From positions 55,683-119,682 of the forward strand of contig JABYQR010000110.1 in the NCBI GenBank assembly GCA_022592445.1: a DNA stretch of 64,000 nt, written 5' to 3'. The position numbers were made by a program, and so were the translations under genes. How positions within the stretch are numbered: the stretch's first letter is position 1; each line of letters starts with the position of its first letter. Under the pieces are notes generated by a model. That model was not told where the DNA came from, did not search any database, and saw only the letters and a list, made by a program, of their open reading frames with translations. Below, piece after piece: positions 54,162 through 63,996 of this stretch. This stretch comes from Cytidiella melzeri (taxonomy: Eukaryota; Basidiomycota; Agaricomycetes; Polyporales; Irpicaceae).

Positions 54162-55716
54162 ATGTCGGTGTTTGACACAGCCAAATCAACACCAGTGGTC
54201 AACGACATTGAGCTCGTCGACCCGCCAGCTGATTCGGTGTCTTCTCTGGCGTTCTCTCCGAAAGCAGACCTTCTAGCGGTCAGTAGCTGGGATAGCAAGG
54301 TGAGTTTGCCTCTGACAGATGGGGTCAGCATGATCATACTCTACAGGTGCGATTATACGAAGTGAGGGCGAATGGACAAACGCAAGGTTTAGCAATGTAC
54401 GGACATGAGGGTCCAGTGTTGGATGTATGCTGGAACAAGGTGCGACCATGGTATGGGTAATCGTACATGCAGGCTCAGCCAACTCGTCTTTCAATGCAGG
54501 AGGGGACAAAGATTCTTTCAGGTGGCGTCGACAATGCTGGAAGGATGTTTGACATCGCGACAGGTCAATCACAACAGGTCGCTCAGCATGACGCTCCGAT
54601 CCGAAACGTGAGGTGGATCGACAGCCCTCATGGCGGGATTCTTGCTACTGGAGGCTGGGACAAGAAGCTGAAGGTCTGCAATCTGTCTGGCATTGACTTG
54701 CAAGACGCTAATATAACATATGGTATGCTAGTACTGGGATCTCAGAACGCCGAACCCCGTAGCCACAGTAGAGCTACCGGAACGATGCTATTCTATGGAT
54801 GTTAAATACCCCCTTCTCGTAGTCGCGACAGCTAACAGGCATATCCAAACGTTCGACCTCAACAATCCAACAACACCAATCCTAGTAAGCTTACGTTTCC
54901 CACGTTCAACTCCTACTCTACGCTAATGGTGCGTGGACAGAGCATCACCTCGCCTCTCAAAAATCAAACCCGTGTAGTGACATGCTTTCCCTCTGCTGAT
55001 GCATTTACCGTCGGGTCCGTGGAAGGACGTGTAGCAGTTCAGTACGTCTTCAAACCTTCGACTGGAGGATTTATGCTCACGCCACATTTCCATGTAAAGC
55101 TATACAAATGTCAAAGATGCGTCGTACGTGGTCTTCTCGCTAGCCCGGGTGTTCCCTTGTCGCCTTACTAGTAACATGATACTCACGTAGCAAGATCAAC
55201 CTACTATAGGTGCAATTACTCGTTCAGATGCCATCGCAACGAGAAGAGTCCTACTGAGAAGGATCAGTTACTTGTCCATGCAATCAATGACATCGCCTTC
55301 CATCCCATCTATGGCTCTGCGACAACTTGCGGTACGTTTTTGTTTCACTTCGCGCAAGGTCATTTATCACGCAGAACAGCGATTGATTCCAGCTAGGTTC
55401 GGACGGGGTCATCAACATATGGGACTTTGAAGGGAGGAACCGACTGAAGGGTACGTGCTATCCACCCTTGCATCCACCACAACCGACTCGACGTGTTTCT
55501 GACCCGCCGCTCACAGTCTTCAACGCCCAGCATGGACCTATCACTTCAACGTGCTTCAACAGCAGCGGAACGATCTTGGCGTACTCTGTCTCGTACGACT
55601 GGCACAAAGGACATATGGGAATGACGGCTGGTCATCCCAACAAGATATTGCTGCATTCTTGCACAGACGAGGAAGTCAAGAAGAAAGTTCAACTGCAAAC
55701 ACGACGGCTTCGCTGA
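54162..55716 (+). CDS. RAE1: mRNA export factor Rae1/Gle2, WD40 protein
   Basis: Nuclear-pore-associated beta-propeller that acts with Nup98 in mRNA export. ATG at 54162 ([18 protein letters not shown]). WD repeats in order: [59 protein letters not shown]...[84 protein letters not shown], and [27 protein letters not shown]. About eight exons. The last exon ends with a basic tail and TGA at 55714-55716. Two short exons in the middle were placed by motif. Confidence 0.93.
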
Positions 55717-56242
55717 ACACACCCGCCGCTCTGCTCTGTGGGGCGCCTACAGCCGAAATCTTCTTTGTGACATCAGAGTCCAGCTTGAGGCGACTTTATA
55801 CGACCCGAACGATTCCTCGATACGTACCTGCCCCGGACTGTTTTGTCCTATGACTCGTATTGTCACGAATTGCCTTTATGTGATTCGACTTGAAGCCCTG
55901 GTTGTCACTGTGACTCACGTGGTGGTGAACCTTCTTGCTTGCGTGTGGATCGTCTCTACAACCCCAGTAGTATTTTATCACATAAACCGTTACGTTGTGA
56001 TCGCAAGACCGTAACAGCATTCTCCTACCTCGCGTTCGACTCCGACAAAAGAACGTGGTCAAATACGACTGTTGTCGACATGTTTAGTGTTTCTCTCACG
56101 CTGAGACATATAGTCTTGGTTGGTCCCTCGGACGAAGTCATATGCATAAAATAAGAATACATCGCTACTTCAGGGAGCACGCTCCCTAGAACTTCAAGTC
56201 GTTACGCATCGTGAAAAATCAATTTCCACACACGTGGGTCAT
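55717..56242. other. Intergenic between RAE1 and the truncated gene
   Basis: Presumed RAE1 3' UTR and 3' UTR of the converging fragment at 56243-56574. No other feature seen. Confidence 0.45.
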
Positions 56243-56574
56243 TCAGTCAAGCTTGTCCAATTTGCGGGCAACCTTGGCGAGTTCGCGAGCGAAGGCGTAG
56301 ACGACTTCGCGCTTATGCTGCTCCTGACGGTGGCTAAGGTTCGGAACGGGACAGTGGTGAGCATCACACTAGACCGCAGGATAGGGTAACACCACATACG
56401 CTGTGATAGATCTAGGTGAACGGGGGTTGACAAGGCTGTTGAGGTAGTCTTCAACGATCGCGGCGCTGGTGTCGTCGATCTGTTGGCGAGCTAGGAGCTC
56501 TACGACTTCGCGGCGGGCCTTGAATGAGGTCGAGAGTTTACCCGTAAAGAGACTCCCAACACTCCTGTAACAAG
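56243..56574 (-). pseudogene. 3' end of a small host gene, probably cut by the Copia element
   Basis: Two exons, 56400-56574 and 56243-56333, join across a GTATGT...TTAG intron into an uninterrupted frame (SVGSLFTGKLSTSFKARREVVELL...ITAHRQEQHKREVVYAFARELAKVARKLDKLD, stop TGA 56243-56245). The composition is strongly helical and Lys/Arg/Glu-rich, like a real protein end. No ATG precedes it; instead the frame runs straight into the predicted Copia LTR at 56576. The family is not recognised. It could still be expressed by reading or splicing out of the LTR. Confidence 0.6.
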
Positions 56575-56575
56575 T

Positions 56576-56816
56576 TTTGTCAATTAGATAGGTCTGGCAC
56601 AGGGTAAGCATCAGATTGTTTTATACAACGCATACGGCGTACCTGGCACAGGGTAAGCATCAGATGCTGTCCCCTGTGCCGTTCAGGGTGTTCTATACAA
56701 AATTACTCGATCGTCGGAAGTCCGTGTATAGTAACCCGACTTTCTCTCTCTCTCGGCGCTGATGCGCCTCCCATATCTTTCCTAGTCCGTCTCTCCACGC
56801 GTGTCACCAGTTGACA
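56576..56816 (-). repeat. Copia 3' LTR
   Basis: 241 bp with TGT...ACA ends on both strands (plus: TGTAACAAG...CAGTTGACA), directly followed by the polypurine tract. TATA-like TATAAAA and TATAGAA lie inside on the minus strand. A perfect 23-bp direct repeat (56594-56616 and 56643-56665, starting CTGGCACAGGGTAAG) has a 49-bp period. The RNase H frame stops at 56782, about 35 bp inside the LTR. The second LTR is not available, so the boundaries rest on ends and tract only. Confidence 0.72.
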
Positions 56817-59800
56817 CCCCCCCTTGACTCGCGTGTAGTCCCAGCATTTCGAGTCCTCGTGTATTTAGTACTCCTCCTAGCGGTTTCGTGAATATATCTG
56901 CTTTGTTTTCTTTTCCTTCGACTCTCGTGACGTCAATCCTTCCTTCGTTTACACAGTTCCTGATAAAATGCGCACGGATGTCGATGTGCTTCATACGAGT
57001 GTGTCCGTGTGGGTCGTGCGTGCAGGCGATTGTACCATTGTTGTCACAGTACAGTGTGGTGGGTTCGGTTTGCGGGATGCCGAGTTCTTCGAGTAGCTGA
57101 CGGACCCATATGATTTGACAGGCGGCATGGGAGCAGGCAACGTATTCGGCCTCACACGAAGAAAGGGCGACGACAGATTGTTGCTTTGAGCTCCAGGCGA
57201 TCGGCGACTGATACACCACCATTAGATACCCAGATATTGACTTCCTTCCTTCGCCCGAGCCCCAATCTGAGTCTGTGAATGCGTGGAATAGCGGATACGC
57301 CGGGTCTAGATTCCCCAGTGTGAGACCTAGTGTCCTTGTTCCCTGTAGGTACCGGAGAAGGTGCTTTGCAGCTGCCCAATGTGAGTTTCCGTAACACGAC
57401 ATGTATCGCGCGAGCTCCCGTACGGCATTGGCCATGTCCGGCCTTGTGGTAGTCGCGAGGTACATGACCTTCCCGACTAGCGTTCGATAGGGCAGTGCTT
57501 CTAGCTCGTCGCGTTCTCTACTTGTCTTCGGAGGCTCTTCCCGAGATAGAGTCGTCTTGGTTGGTAGTGGCGTCGACACCGCGTTGCAATGCTCCATGTT
57601 GAACAGGCAAAGGATTGAAAGGATATACGTCTCCTGCGAGAGGAGGATGGATCGTCTTGATCGGTTGCGCGTGTTTGAAAGTTACGAGTGTAGGGGATGA
57701 CTAGGAGAGTCAACTAACTCTGGGAGTAAGTGTCTTATTATTTCTCTGCTCTCTAGGAGCTGTATATATACATGTCTGTAACTAGATTACTAATGCTACA
57801 GTAATGTCATATGAGTAAGGATTGGTAAGGATTGGTAATCCTATGAGTAATGATTGGTAATCCTATGAGTAATGATTGGTAATGCACAGTCCTGCTTGCT
57901 AATACTACTGAATAGAGAATGTAAGCGATGACTGAGCATCCTACATAACTGAATGGTGCTGACTGAGCCTTTAGTAAGCTCAATACATTTGGTGTATGAA
58001 ATATGAGTCATGCAGAAGCCTCATGGTACTTCTGCTATTCAGTCATGGAAACTACTGGAACACGATGCCATATGGTGTAAGTATCGCATCGTGTGTGACC
58101 ATAAGGATGGTGGAATCACATGCTATGTACTATCTGATCTTATCTATCTACATATCTAATCTACATTGTCCATAGATCCAATGTCCGATAATCAGCGATA
58201 CAATCTCGCTTTGACAGCGCGTTACCTTGCAACCCAGTAGCCACTCGACCTCACCGTTGTCTGTGATGTCGAAAAGTCCTTCCAGTCCGCGGGTGATGGA
58301 GTCAGAGTCTGCTTCGGTGCGTGTTGCCAAGAGTATGTTGTCGACACTTGTCGCTGACATGGCTTTGGACCCATTCGTTTCTCGTACATGCACGCTCCAG
58401 TCGGATTCGCATCGCCGGAAACCGAGGGATTGGTACTTTTCGTTGAACTCGAGGTACCATGACCGTCCCGCCTGTTTCAGGCCGTATAGTCCTTTCCGTA
58501 GTCGCCAGTAACCTGTCCCAAGGATTGCGGGTTTGCTCATGTAGATCTCCTCGGCCAGTGGTCCATTCAGGAAGGCTGTTTTAATATCGATGTGGCGCAA
58601 GTGTAGGTCGTTGTGGGCGGCAATTGCCAAGATGGTGCGTATGGAGTCCCAGCGTGCGACAGGCGCGAATGTAAAGGTGAAATCTTGGCCGGGAATTTGG
58701 GTGAACCCTTTCGCTACTAACCTCGCTTTGAATCTGGCTATTTGGCCGTCTGCGTTGCGTTTGAGATGTAGGACCCACTTGGAGTCGACTGGTTTCCTTC
58801 CGTGAGGTACACTCTCGACGTCCTCGTATACGCCCTTCTCTCGTAAGGCCTCGAGTTCCTCGTGGATTGCTGATAGCCAATGCTCCCAGTATTCACCGCG
58901 TTGGGCTTCTGCAATTGTGCGAGGGTCTTTGGTATCGGTGTTGTCAATAGGTAGTTTGGGGACTGAGAGGGATAGTGCGCGATGGATTTGAGTTATGGTC
59001 GGGTCGGTCAGCTCTATGTCATGTATGAGAGCGTTCACCTGCAGCCCCCCCTCGATTGAATACTTGGTGTTGTTTTCGATATATCGACTAGGCAATTTGT
59101 GCGCGCGCGTTGAGGATCGCACGGCTTCGCAAACGGCGTGTGTGTTGTTAGGTTCGTACGGAACCAACCCTGACTGGGTACGAGGCTTGATGGAAGCCTG
59201 CTCATACGGAGCGTTGGGTTCAGTGAGAACCCGCCCATACGGGGCACGAAGAGTCTCCCCAGCATACGGCTGAGGCGAGGACAAATCTCTAATGGAGATA
59301 CAGTCAGACTCAGGGTTTGTTTTGTTTGACCCAATCGGTACGCACTCGTTCAGCAATTGGGCGTTGTTGGTGTTGTCGCGAAAACGCGTGTCATTGTCCA
59401 TGAGGACATCGTCCCATAAGGGCGAGGACTCGGATTGGTGCGGTAGTTGTGTGTGTGTGTCATCGAGGAATATTACATCTCGGTGTGAGCGAACTGTGCG
59501 GGATTCTGGGAACCAAACGAGATAGCCCTTTGCGTCCTGTGCGTACCCGACGAAGCGTCCCTCCTCCCCTCGAGCCTGGATTTTGTTCAGTGAGTCCGAG
59601 TCCATTTGCCTCGCGATAACGCGCGTTCCGAAGATCCGGAAGTGTGAGACATCTGGGTCGCGTTTGTTCCAGATGTGGTAGGGAGTGGTATCAGGAGGGA
59701 GTGCGGTAGTCGCAATGCGGTTCAGTATGTGTGCCGTGCATTGCACAGCTAGTGGCCAGAAGAAATCAGACAGACCGCTGTCGATCAACATAGCACGTGC

Positions 59801-60600
59801 CATTGACGCCAGTGACCAGTTCGTTCGTTCAGCGACTCCGTTTTGTGGTGAAGCGTCTGGTATGATTTTCTCAAAGGTGATTCCCTCTCGTTCGCAGTAA
59901 GTCCGAAACTCTCCTTGTATGAGTTCAGGCGCGTTGTCCAACCGTATTACCGCCAGTTTAAGGCCGGTGAAGCGTTCCATAGCTGTCTTGTATTTTATGA
60001 ATTCAGGTAGTGCGTCTGACCTCGTCTTAAGGAATAGCGCCACCCTCCAGCGCGAGTGACAATCCACGCATGGCATGAAGTATTTCACACCTCCATAACC
60101 CGTTGGCAGAGGGCCACAGATATCTAGATGTATTCGGAACAGTGGGCGATCAGCCCTCAGATTCAAAGATTTTGGGAAGGGTAACCGTTTGATGTTGGCG
60201 CGTGCACAAGTTTCGCACGCGCGCTGGGCTGTTGATCTGGGAGTCAATTGAATTCCAGTCGTCCTCCGCGATAGCCCTTTAACGCCTGTATGGCCTAGTA
60301 GGCGGTGTAAAAATCCGGTGTGACTGTCCGGATCTGTGTAGTTGCCGCAAGTGAATCTGACAAGCGATCAAGGAGAGGAACGGGGTTGCTGGGGCGAATC
60401 GAGCCTACGCGGTCAATGAGATTGCGGCGTAGAGCGCTGACATGTAGTCGATACAAATTGTTGTCATTGAGTTCTCCCGTCATAACAACGGTTCCTTCGA
60501 ACTCCAGCGTCAAACGTCCGTCCTTTGTTGCGGATCCGACCCCTCGGCGTTCTAAACAACCCTGAGATATGAGATTCATGCGTGCGCCAGAAACGTGCAA
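56782..60600 (-). CDS. Copia polyprotein (pre-integrase, integrase, RT, RNase H), interrupted
   Basis: In 5' to 3' order on minus: gag-pre-integrase (LHVSGARMNLISQGCLE, then HRLLGHTGVKGLS after the frameshift), integrase (HLDICGPLPTGYGG, RLDNAPELIQGEF, PQNGVAERTNWSLASMARAML with the D, D and E residues), reverse transcriptase (DSKWVLHLKRNADG, AFLNGPLAEEIYM, YGLKQAGRSWY, SVDNILLATR) and RNase H (FTDSDWGSGEGRKSISGY, SSCEAEYVA, CDNNGTIACTH, KHIDIRAHFIR). The RT active-site tetrad is SVDN instead of the usual YVDD. The frame is interrupted at 57671-58216 by a solo LTR. The protein beyond the N-terminal end at 60600 is cut by the Gypsy element. Confidence 0.9.
56817..56825 (-). other. Copia polypurine tract
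   Basis: Reads AAGGGGGGG on the minus strand, abutting the LTR start TGTCAAC. It primes plus-strand DNA synthesis in reverse transcription. It lies within the 3' end of the coding frame. Confidence 0.75.
57671..58216. mobile_element. 546-bp solo LTR of another element, inserted in the Copia pol
   Basis: The insert has TG...CA ends (plus: TGTTTGAAAG...CTTTGACA) and is flanked by identical 5-bp copies of GCGCG, at 57666-57670 and 58217-58221. The Copia frame is open up to the left copy and from the right copy; removing the insert and one copy joins GCKVTR to NRSRRSILLSQ in frame, matching a normal Copia polymerase. The insert holds no coding frame, a TATA-like TATATATA near 57770 and a short tandem (GATTGGTAATCCTATGAGTAAT unit) at 57818-57888. 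No second LTR or internal region is present, so it is a solo LTR left by recombination. Confidence 0.92.
57818..57888. repeat. Short tandem repeat in the solo LTR
   Basis: About three imperfect copies of a 22-bp unit with the core GGATTGGTAA or TGATTGGTAA. It is AT-rich and non-coding. Confidence 0.7.
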
Positions 60601-60966
60601 TTGTAACAGTAAGGTTACTACTCACCAGATAAGTTGTTAAACTTGAGGGGATAGAGTGAGAGAGGTGTGGTGAGCGAAGTACTGGGAAGTACTGAGTAGT
60701 TCTTTATCAACAGAGTGGATAAGACTGAGGGGATATGCCCTCAGGAGTGCCTCTATATATACATGAAGGGGAGAACCCCAGGTACTACCTTAAGACCCCT
60801 AATACCTACATGAGTAAGCGAAGTAATCTACCTTACTAAGCATGCCCTATGCCCCAGTGGTGCCACTTCAATAATCAACCAATAGCAATTGTCCCCATGA
60901 CCTGACCCCATGACCCAGCTCCAAGGCTAGACTTGTTCTAGCTTGTTCTAAGACAAGGCTAGACTT

Positions 60967-61011
60967 TTCCAGAAGGTTCTAAGAACTATGACATCATCTA
61001 ATGGAATGTTC
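60967..61011. promoter_or_regulatory. Heat-shock-element-like and CRE-like sites in the Gypsy U3
   Basis: Perfect TTCnnGAAnnTTC at 60967-60979 (TTCCAGAAGGTTC), followed by TGACATCA (60989-60996) and GAAnnTTC at 61004-61011. They lie roughly 200-250 bp upstream of the LTR TATA box in the element's orientation. Function is inferred from sequence only. Confidence 0.5.
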
Positions 61012-61149
61012 TATACTATGACATCATAGTTCCAGCATGTTCCACAATGTTCCAGAGAGTTCTATCATGTGATACACAGATAAGGAAAGGAGCGCATCAG
61101 CGCATCAGAGACAGAAGGCGCATCAGTGCATCAATTGATAGGCACTGAG

Positions 61150-61252
61150 AATAAGCGCCGGAATAGGCGCCTGATAAGCGCCAGATAAGCGCTGGATAAG
61201 CGCCTAAATAGACGCCGGATAAGCGCTGGATAAGCGCTTGACAAGCGCTTAA
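61150..61252. repeat. 11-bp tandem array in the Gypsy LTR
   Basis: About nine imperfect copies of a unit like GATAAGCGCTG, several containing the palindrome AGCGCT. It lies about 65-165 bp inside the LTR's 5' end in its own orientation. Confidence 0.8.
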
Positions 61253-61316
61253 ATATTCCCAATAATACCGTTGCCTGGTAAGGCAAGTCTTGTAGAAACA
61301 TTGAAAATCTGTGACA

Positions 61317-61333
61317 TTACCCCCCCTTCTTGC
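61317..61333 (-). other. Gypsy polypurine tract
   Basis: On minus this reads AAGAAGGGGGGGTAA, ending at the LTR start TGTCACAG. It marks the LTR boundary. Confidence 0.8.
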
Positions 61334-61553
61334 TTTGAACTCCGTGCAAAGAGTTTTGAACAAACACCTTGGTCATTGAGTCCACTTTTTCACCATTGTC
61401 AAGAGGGTGCCTAAGCAATTCCGAGTGACTCTAGCGGCTTCTACCGACGCCCCTGACGGGGTTCACACCTCATTGGCTGATGGTAGTCTAGTCCGTACCC
61501 TCCTCGGTTGCGTCATTGGATCGTGGATGATCCTTGGTGTGTTGTTCGTAACT

Positions 61554-63996
61554 TTATACACAGTAAATCGTAGCTGAGCGAATAGCTCGGGGATGATCGT
61601 CGTAGAATTTCTTGATTGCTTCTTGAGCGTGCGTGATGTTTTCTACAGGTTCCCACGTGTCGTCGTTTGGTCCGTAGCCTTTCCAGCGTATGTAATACTG
61701 AAGCTTTTTGGCACGACCTGTACGTCTTGACTTGAGAATCTTCTCGACTTCATATTCTTCTTCTCCGTCGATGATATCTGGCGGAGGCATCTCCAGCTTT
61801 TGGCCTTCGAATTCAGGTTCGTTGTACGGTACTAACTTGCTTGCATGGAATACAGGATGTATCCTTGGTGAACGTTTGGGCCATTCTAGTCTGAATGTGA
61901 CCGGCGAGAGCTTTTCAGCAATCTTGAATGGGCCATAGTACTTGGCTGACAGCTTATGTCCAGATTTTTGGTAGTCTCTCAGATCTAGCATGACCTGATC
62001 GCCTTCGTTGAAGGGGACCTTCTGAACGTGCTTGTCATAGTACCATTTCATGCGTTCAGCCGCAAGTTGTAACGCCGCCTTAGCATGCTCTTGAGCTTGT
62101 AAGCGGTTCCACATGATGTCATTCATGTCAGACCTTTTCAGGTCCTTAGTGAGCGTTGGACCAGCTCTAGGGTGTCTGCCGTATTCGAGGTAGAAAGGCG
62201 AGTGCTTAGTTCCCTCGTGTGCTGCATTGTTGTATGCGAACTCAGCCGAACTGAGCAGTCTAGCCCAGTCGTCATGTAGTTGATCAACGTAACAACGCAG
62301 GTACTGTTCGAGCGTTTGATTACTCGTTCAGTTTGACCATCAGTCTGCGGATGATATGCGGTAGTCATCGTAGATTCTATCCCTAGCATTTTACACCATT
62401 CCTGGAATAAATCTGCTGCGAATTGTGGACCTCGGTCGGAAATGATTTGCAAAGGTAACCCATGAAGGGTCCAGACTCTCTCATAGAGTAGAGCTGCAAG
62501 ATCCTTTGCCGAGAACTCGTTTACGATAGGGAAGAAGTGCGCCCTTTTAGTGAGGCGGTCTACGACTACGCAGATAGCATTGAAGCCATCAGACTCCGGC
62601 AACTGAGTAATCAAGTCGACAGTCATGATATCCCATGGTTCGGCCGGAACCGGATTAGGGATGAGTGGTCCATAAGGCTGTTGCGGACTAGTCTTCATCC
62701 GCTGACATGTGTCACAGCCTGTCACGTATTTTTGACATCTGTGGTTAAACCTGGCCACCAGTAGTTTCTCGAGATCAGTTCGTACGTTTTCCATCTGCCA
62801 GGATGTCCGGCAGAAGGTAGATCGTGATGCATCTGGATGATTTGGCGTCTCAGATCTAATTTCTGATCTTTGGGGATGTAGACTTTTCCACGGTATAGGA
62901 GTAATCCGTTCTCAAAATTCATTCCTCTAGTGATTTCTTGAACTCCCTAGGACCAGAGTTAAGTAACTGCTGATAGTCCTTGGTAACTTCATCGTTCATG
63001 AGTGCTTCCTTGACCCGTCTTAGGATTTCATCATCGTTGATAGGCGAGTCATGAGAGTTTTCGATAGCAGAGATGGCAAAAAACTCGGGTTTAAGGAGAA
63101 TTTTGTCCTCGTTATCGGAATTTACCCCTCTTCATGATCTGGCCTCCTGGACAGAGGATCTGCGGTAAGCATGGTCTTTCCGGGTTTGTGCCGGAGCACG
63201 AAATTGAATCGCGTGAGGTATAACGCCCATCGCGCTTGTCTCCGAGTCAGCTTCTGGGCATTCCTGAAATATGTCAGGTTTTGGTGATCCGACCATATTT
63301 CTACGGTAATCGGATGTCCCTCCAGATGTTGACGATACTCTTCCAGGGCGCGGATAATAGCCAACAACTCTTTATCGTATATCTCATAGTTACGTTCATG
63401 GACGTTGAGTGATTTAGAGTAGAAGGCTACTGGATGCCACAGCTTGTCAGCTGGGTCCAGTTGTGATAGTACCGCTCCTGTAGCAAAGTCGCTAGCGTCT
63501 GTTTCCAGACGGAAAGGGTTTTCGTCATCTGGTATCCTCAGAATGGGTGCTGACGTAAAAGCCTGTTTCAGACTTTGGAAGGCCTGTTCCTGAGCATCTT
63601 TCCAGATCCAGGGTTGGTCCTTCTTTGTAAGAATAGTGAGCGGTTTCGCATGTTTAGCAAAGTCCTTGATGAAACGCCGATAGAAATTGGCGAAGCCTAA
63701 GAAGGCTTGGACTTGCTTAACCTTTTCAGGTCGCGGCCACTCAGTAACTCCGTGAGTTTGGCTGGATCCATCTCGATATGTCCGTGAGAAATGATCATGC
63801 CTAGGTATTCAATGCGATCTTTTTCAAAAAAGCATTTTTCCGGTTTGGCAAATAGATCGTTCTCGCGTAGACGCTTGAGCACTTCCTGTGTGATGCGACG
63901 GTTTTTCTTCTTGTCTTCAGTGAAGATGAGGATGTCGTCGAGATACACCATGACATGTCCTTCTAAGATCAAATCACTCAGAATTTCATTCATCAT
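61554..63996 (-). CDS. Gypsy pol (RT C-terminus, RNase H, integrase, chromodomain), frameshifted
   Basis: In element order: reverse transcriptase with intact active site (VMVYLDDILIF) and EYLGMIISHGHIEMDP; after a frameshift near 63750 the RT connection VQAFLGFANFYRRFIKDF; RNase H (LAIIRALEEYRQHLEG, WSDHQNLTYF, LRHKPGKTMLTADPLSRR); integrase zinc finger (HHDLPSAGHPG...YWWPGLTTDV/QKYVTGCDTCQRMK) and core (MTVDLITQLPES, DRGPQFAADLFQEW, HPQTDGQTER); C-terminal GPFKIAEKLSPVTFRLEWP and chromodomain (YEVEKILKSRRTGRAKKLQYYIRWKGYGPNDDTWEP). Stop at 61554. One-base losses near 63750, 62940, 62734 and 62324 break the frame, each in a short homopolymer. Gag and the rest of RT are outside the window. Confidence 0.9.

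Larger units (their letters stand above)
56576..60601 (-). mobile_element. Ty1/Copia retrotransposon (3' part, interrupted)
   Basis: A minus-strand LTR element. Its 3' LTR (56576-56816), polypurine tract (56817-56825), RNase H-reverse transcriptase-integrase coding region and gag-pre-integrase part are in the window. Its 5' end is cut by the Gypsy element at 60602, so the 5' LTR, gag and protease should lie beyond the right edge. A candidate 5-bp target-site duplication, ACTCC, is at 56571-56575; its partner would be outside the window. A solo LTR (57671-58216) and a one-base frameshift near 60354 interrupt the coding region; otherwise it is open, so the copy is fairly young. Confidence 0.9.
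60602..61316 (-). repeat. Gypsy 3' LTR
   Basis: 715 bp with TGTCACAG...CTGTTACA ends on minus, preceded by a polypurine tract. On minus, a TATA box (TATATATAGAGG) lies near 60755-60770. U3 contains a dense 11-bp tandem array (61150-61252), repeats of GCGCATCA (61091-61133), two copies of a 12-mer CTATGACATCAT (60986-60997, 61016-61027) and a heat-shock-element-like run (60967-60979). The 5' LTR lies outside the window. Confidence 0.85.

Noticed and set aside
56594..56665. 23-bp direct repeat as a target-site duplication
   Set aside because: Both copies lie inside the Copia LTR with a 49-bp period; integrases of this class duplicate about 5 bp.
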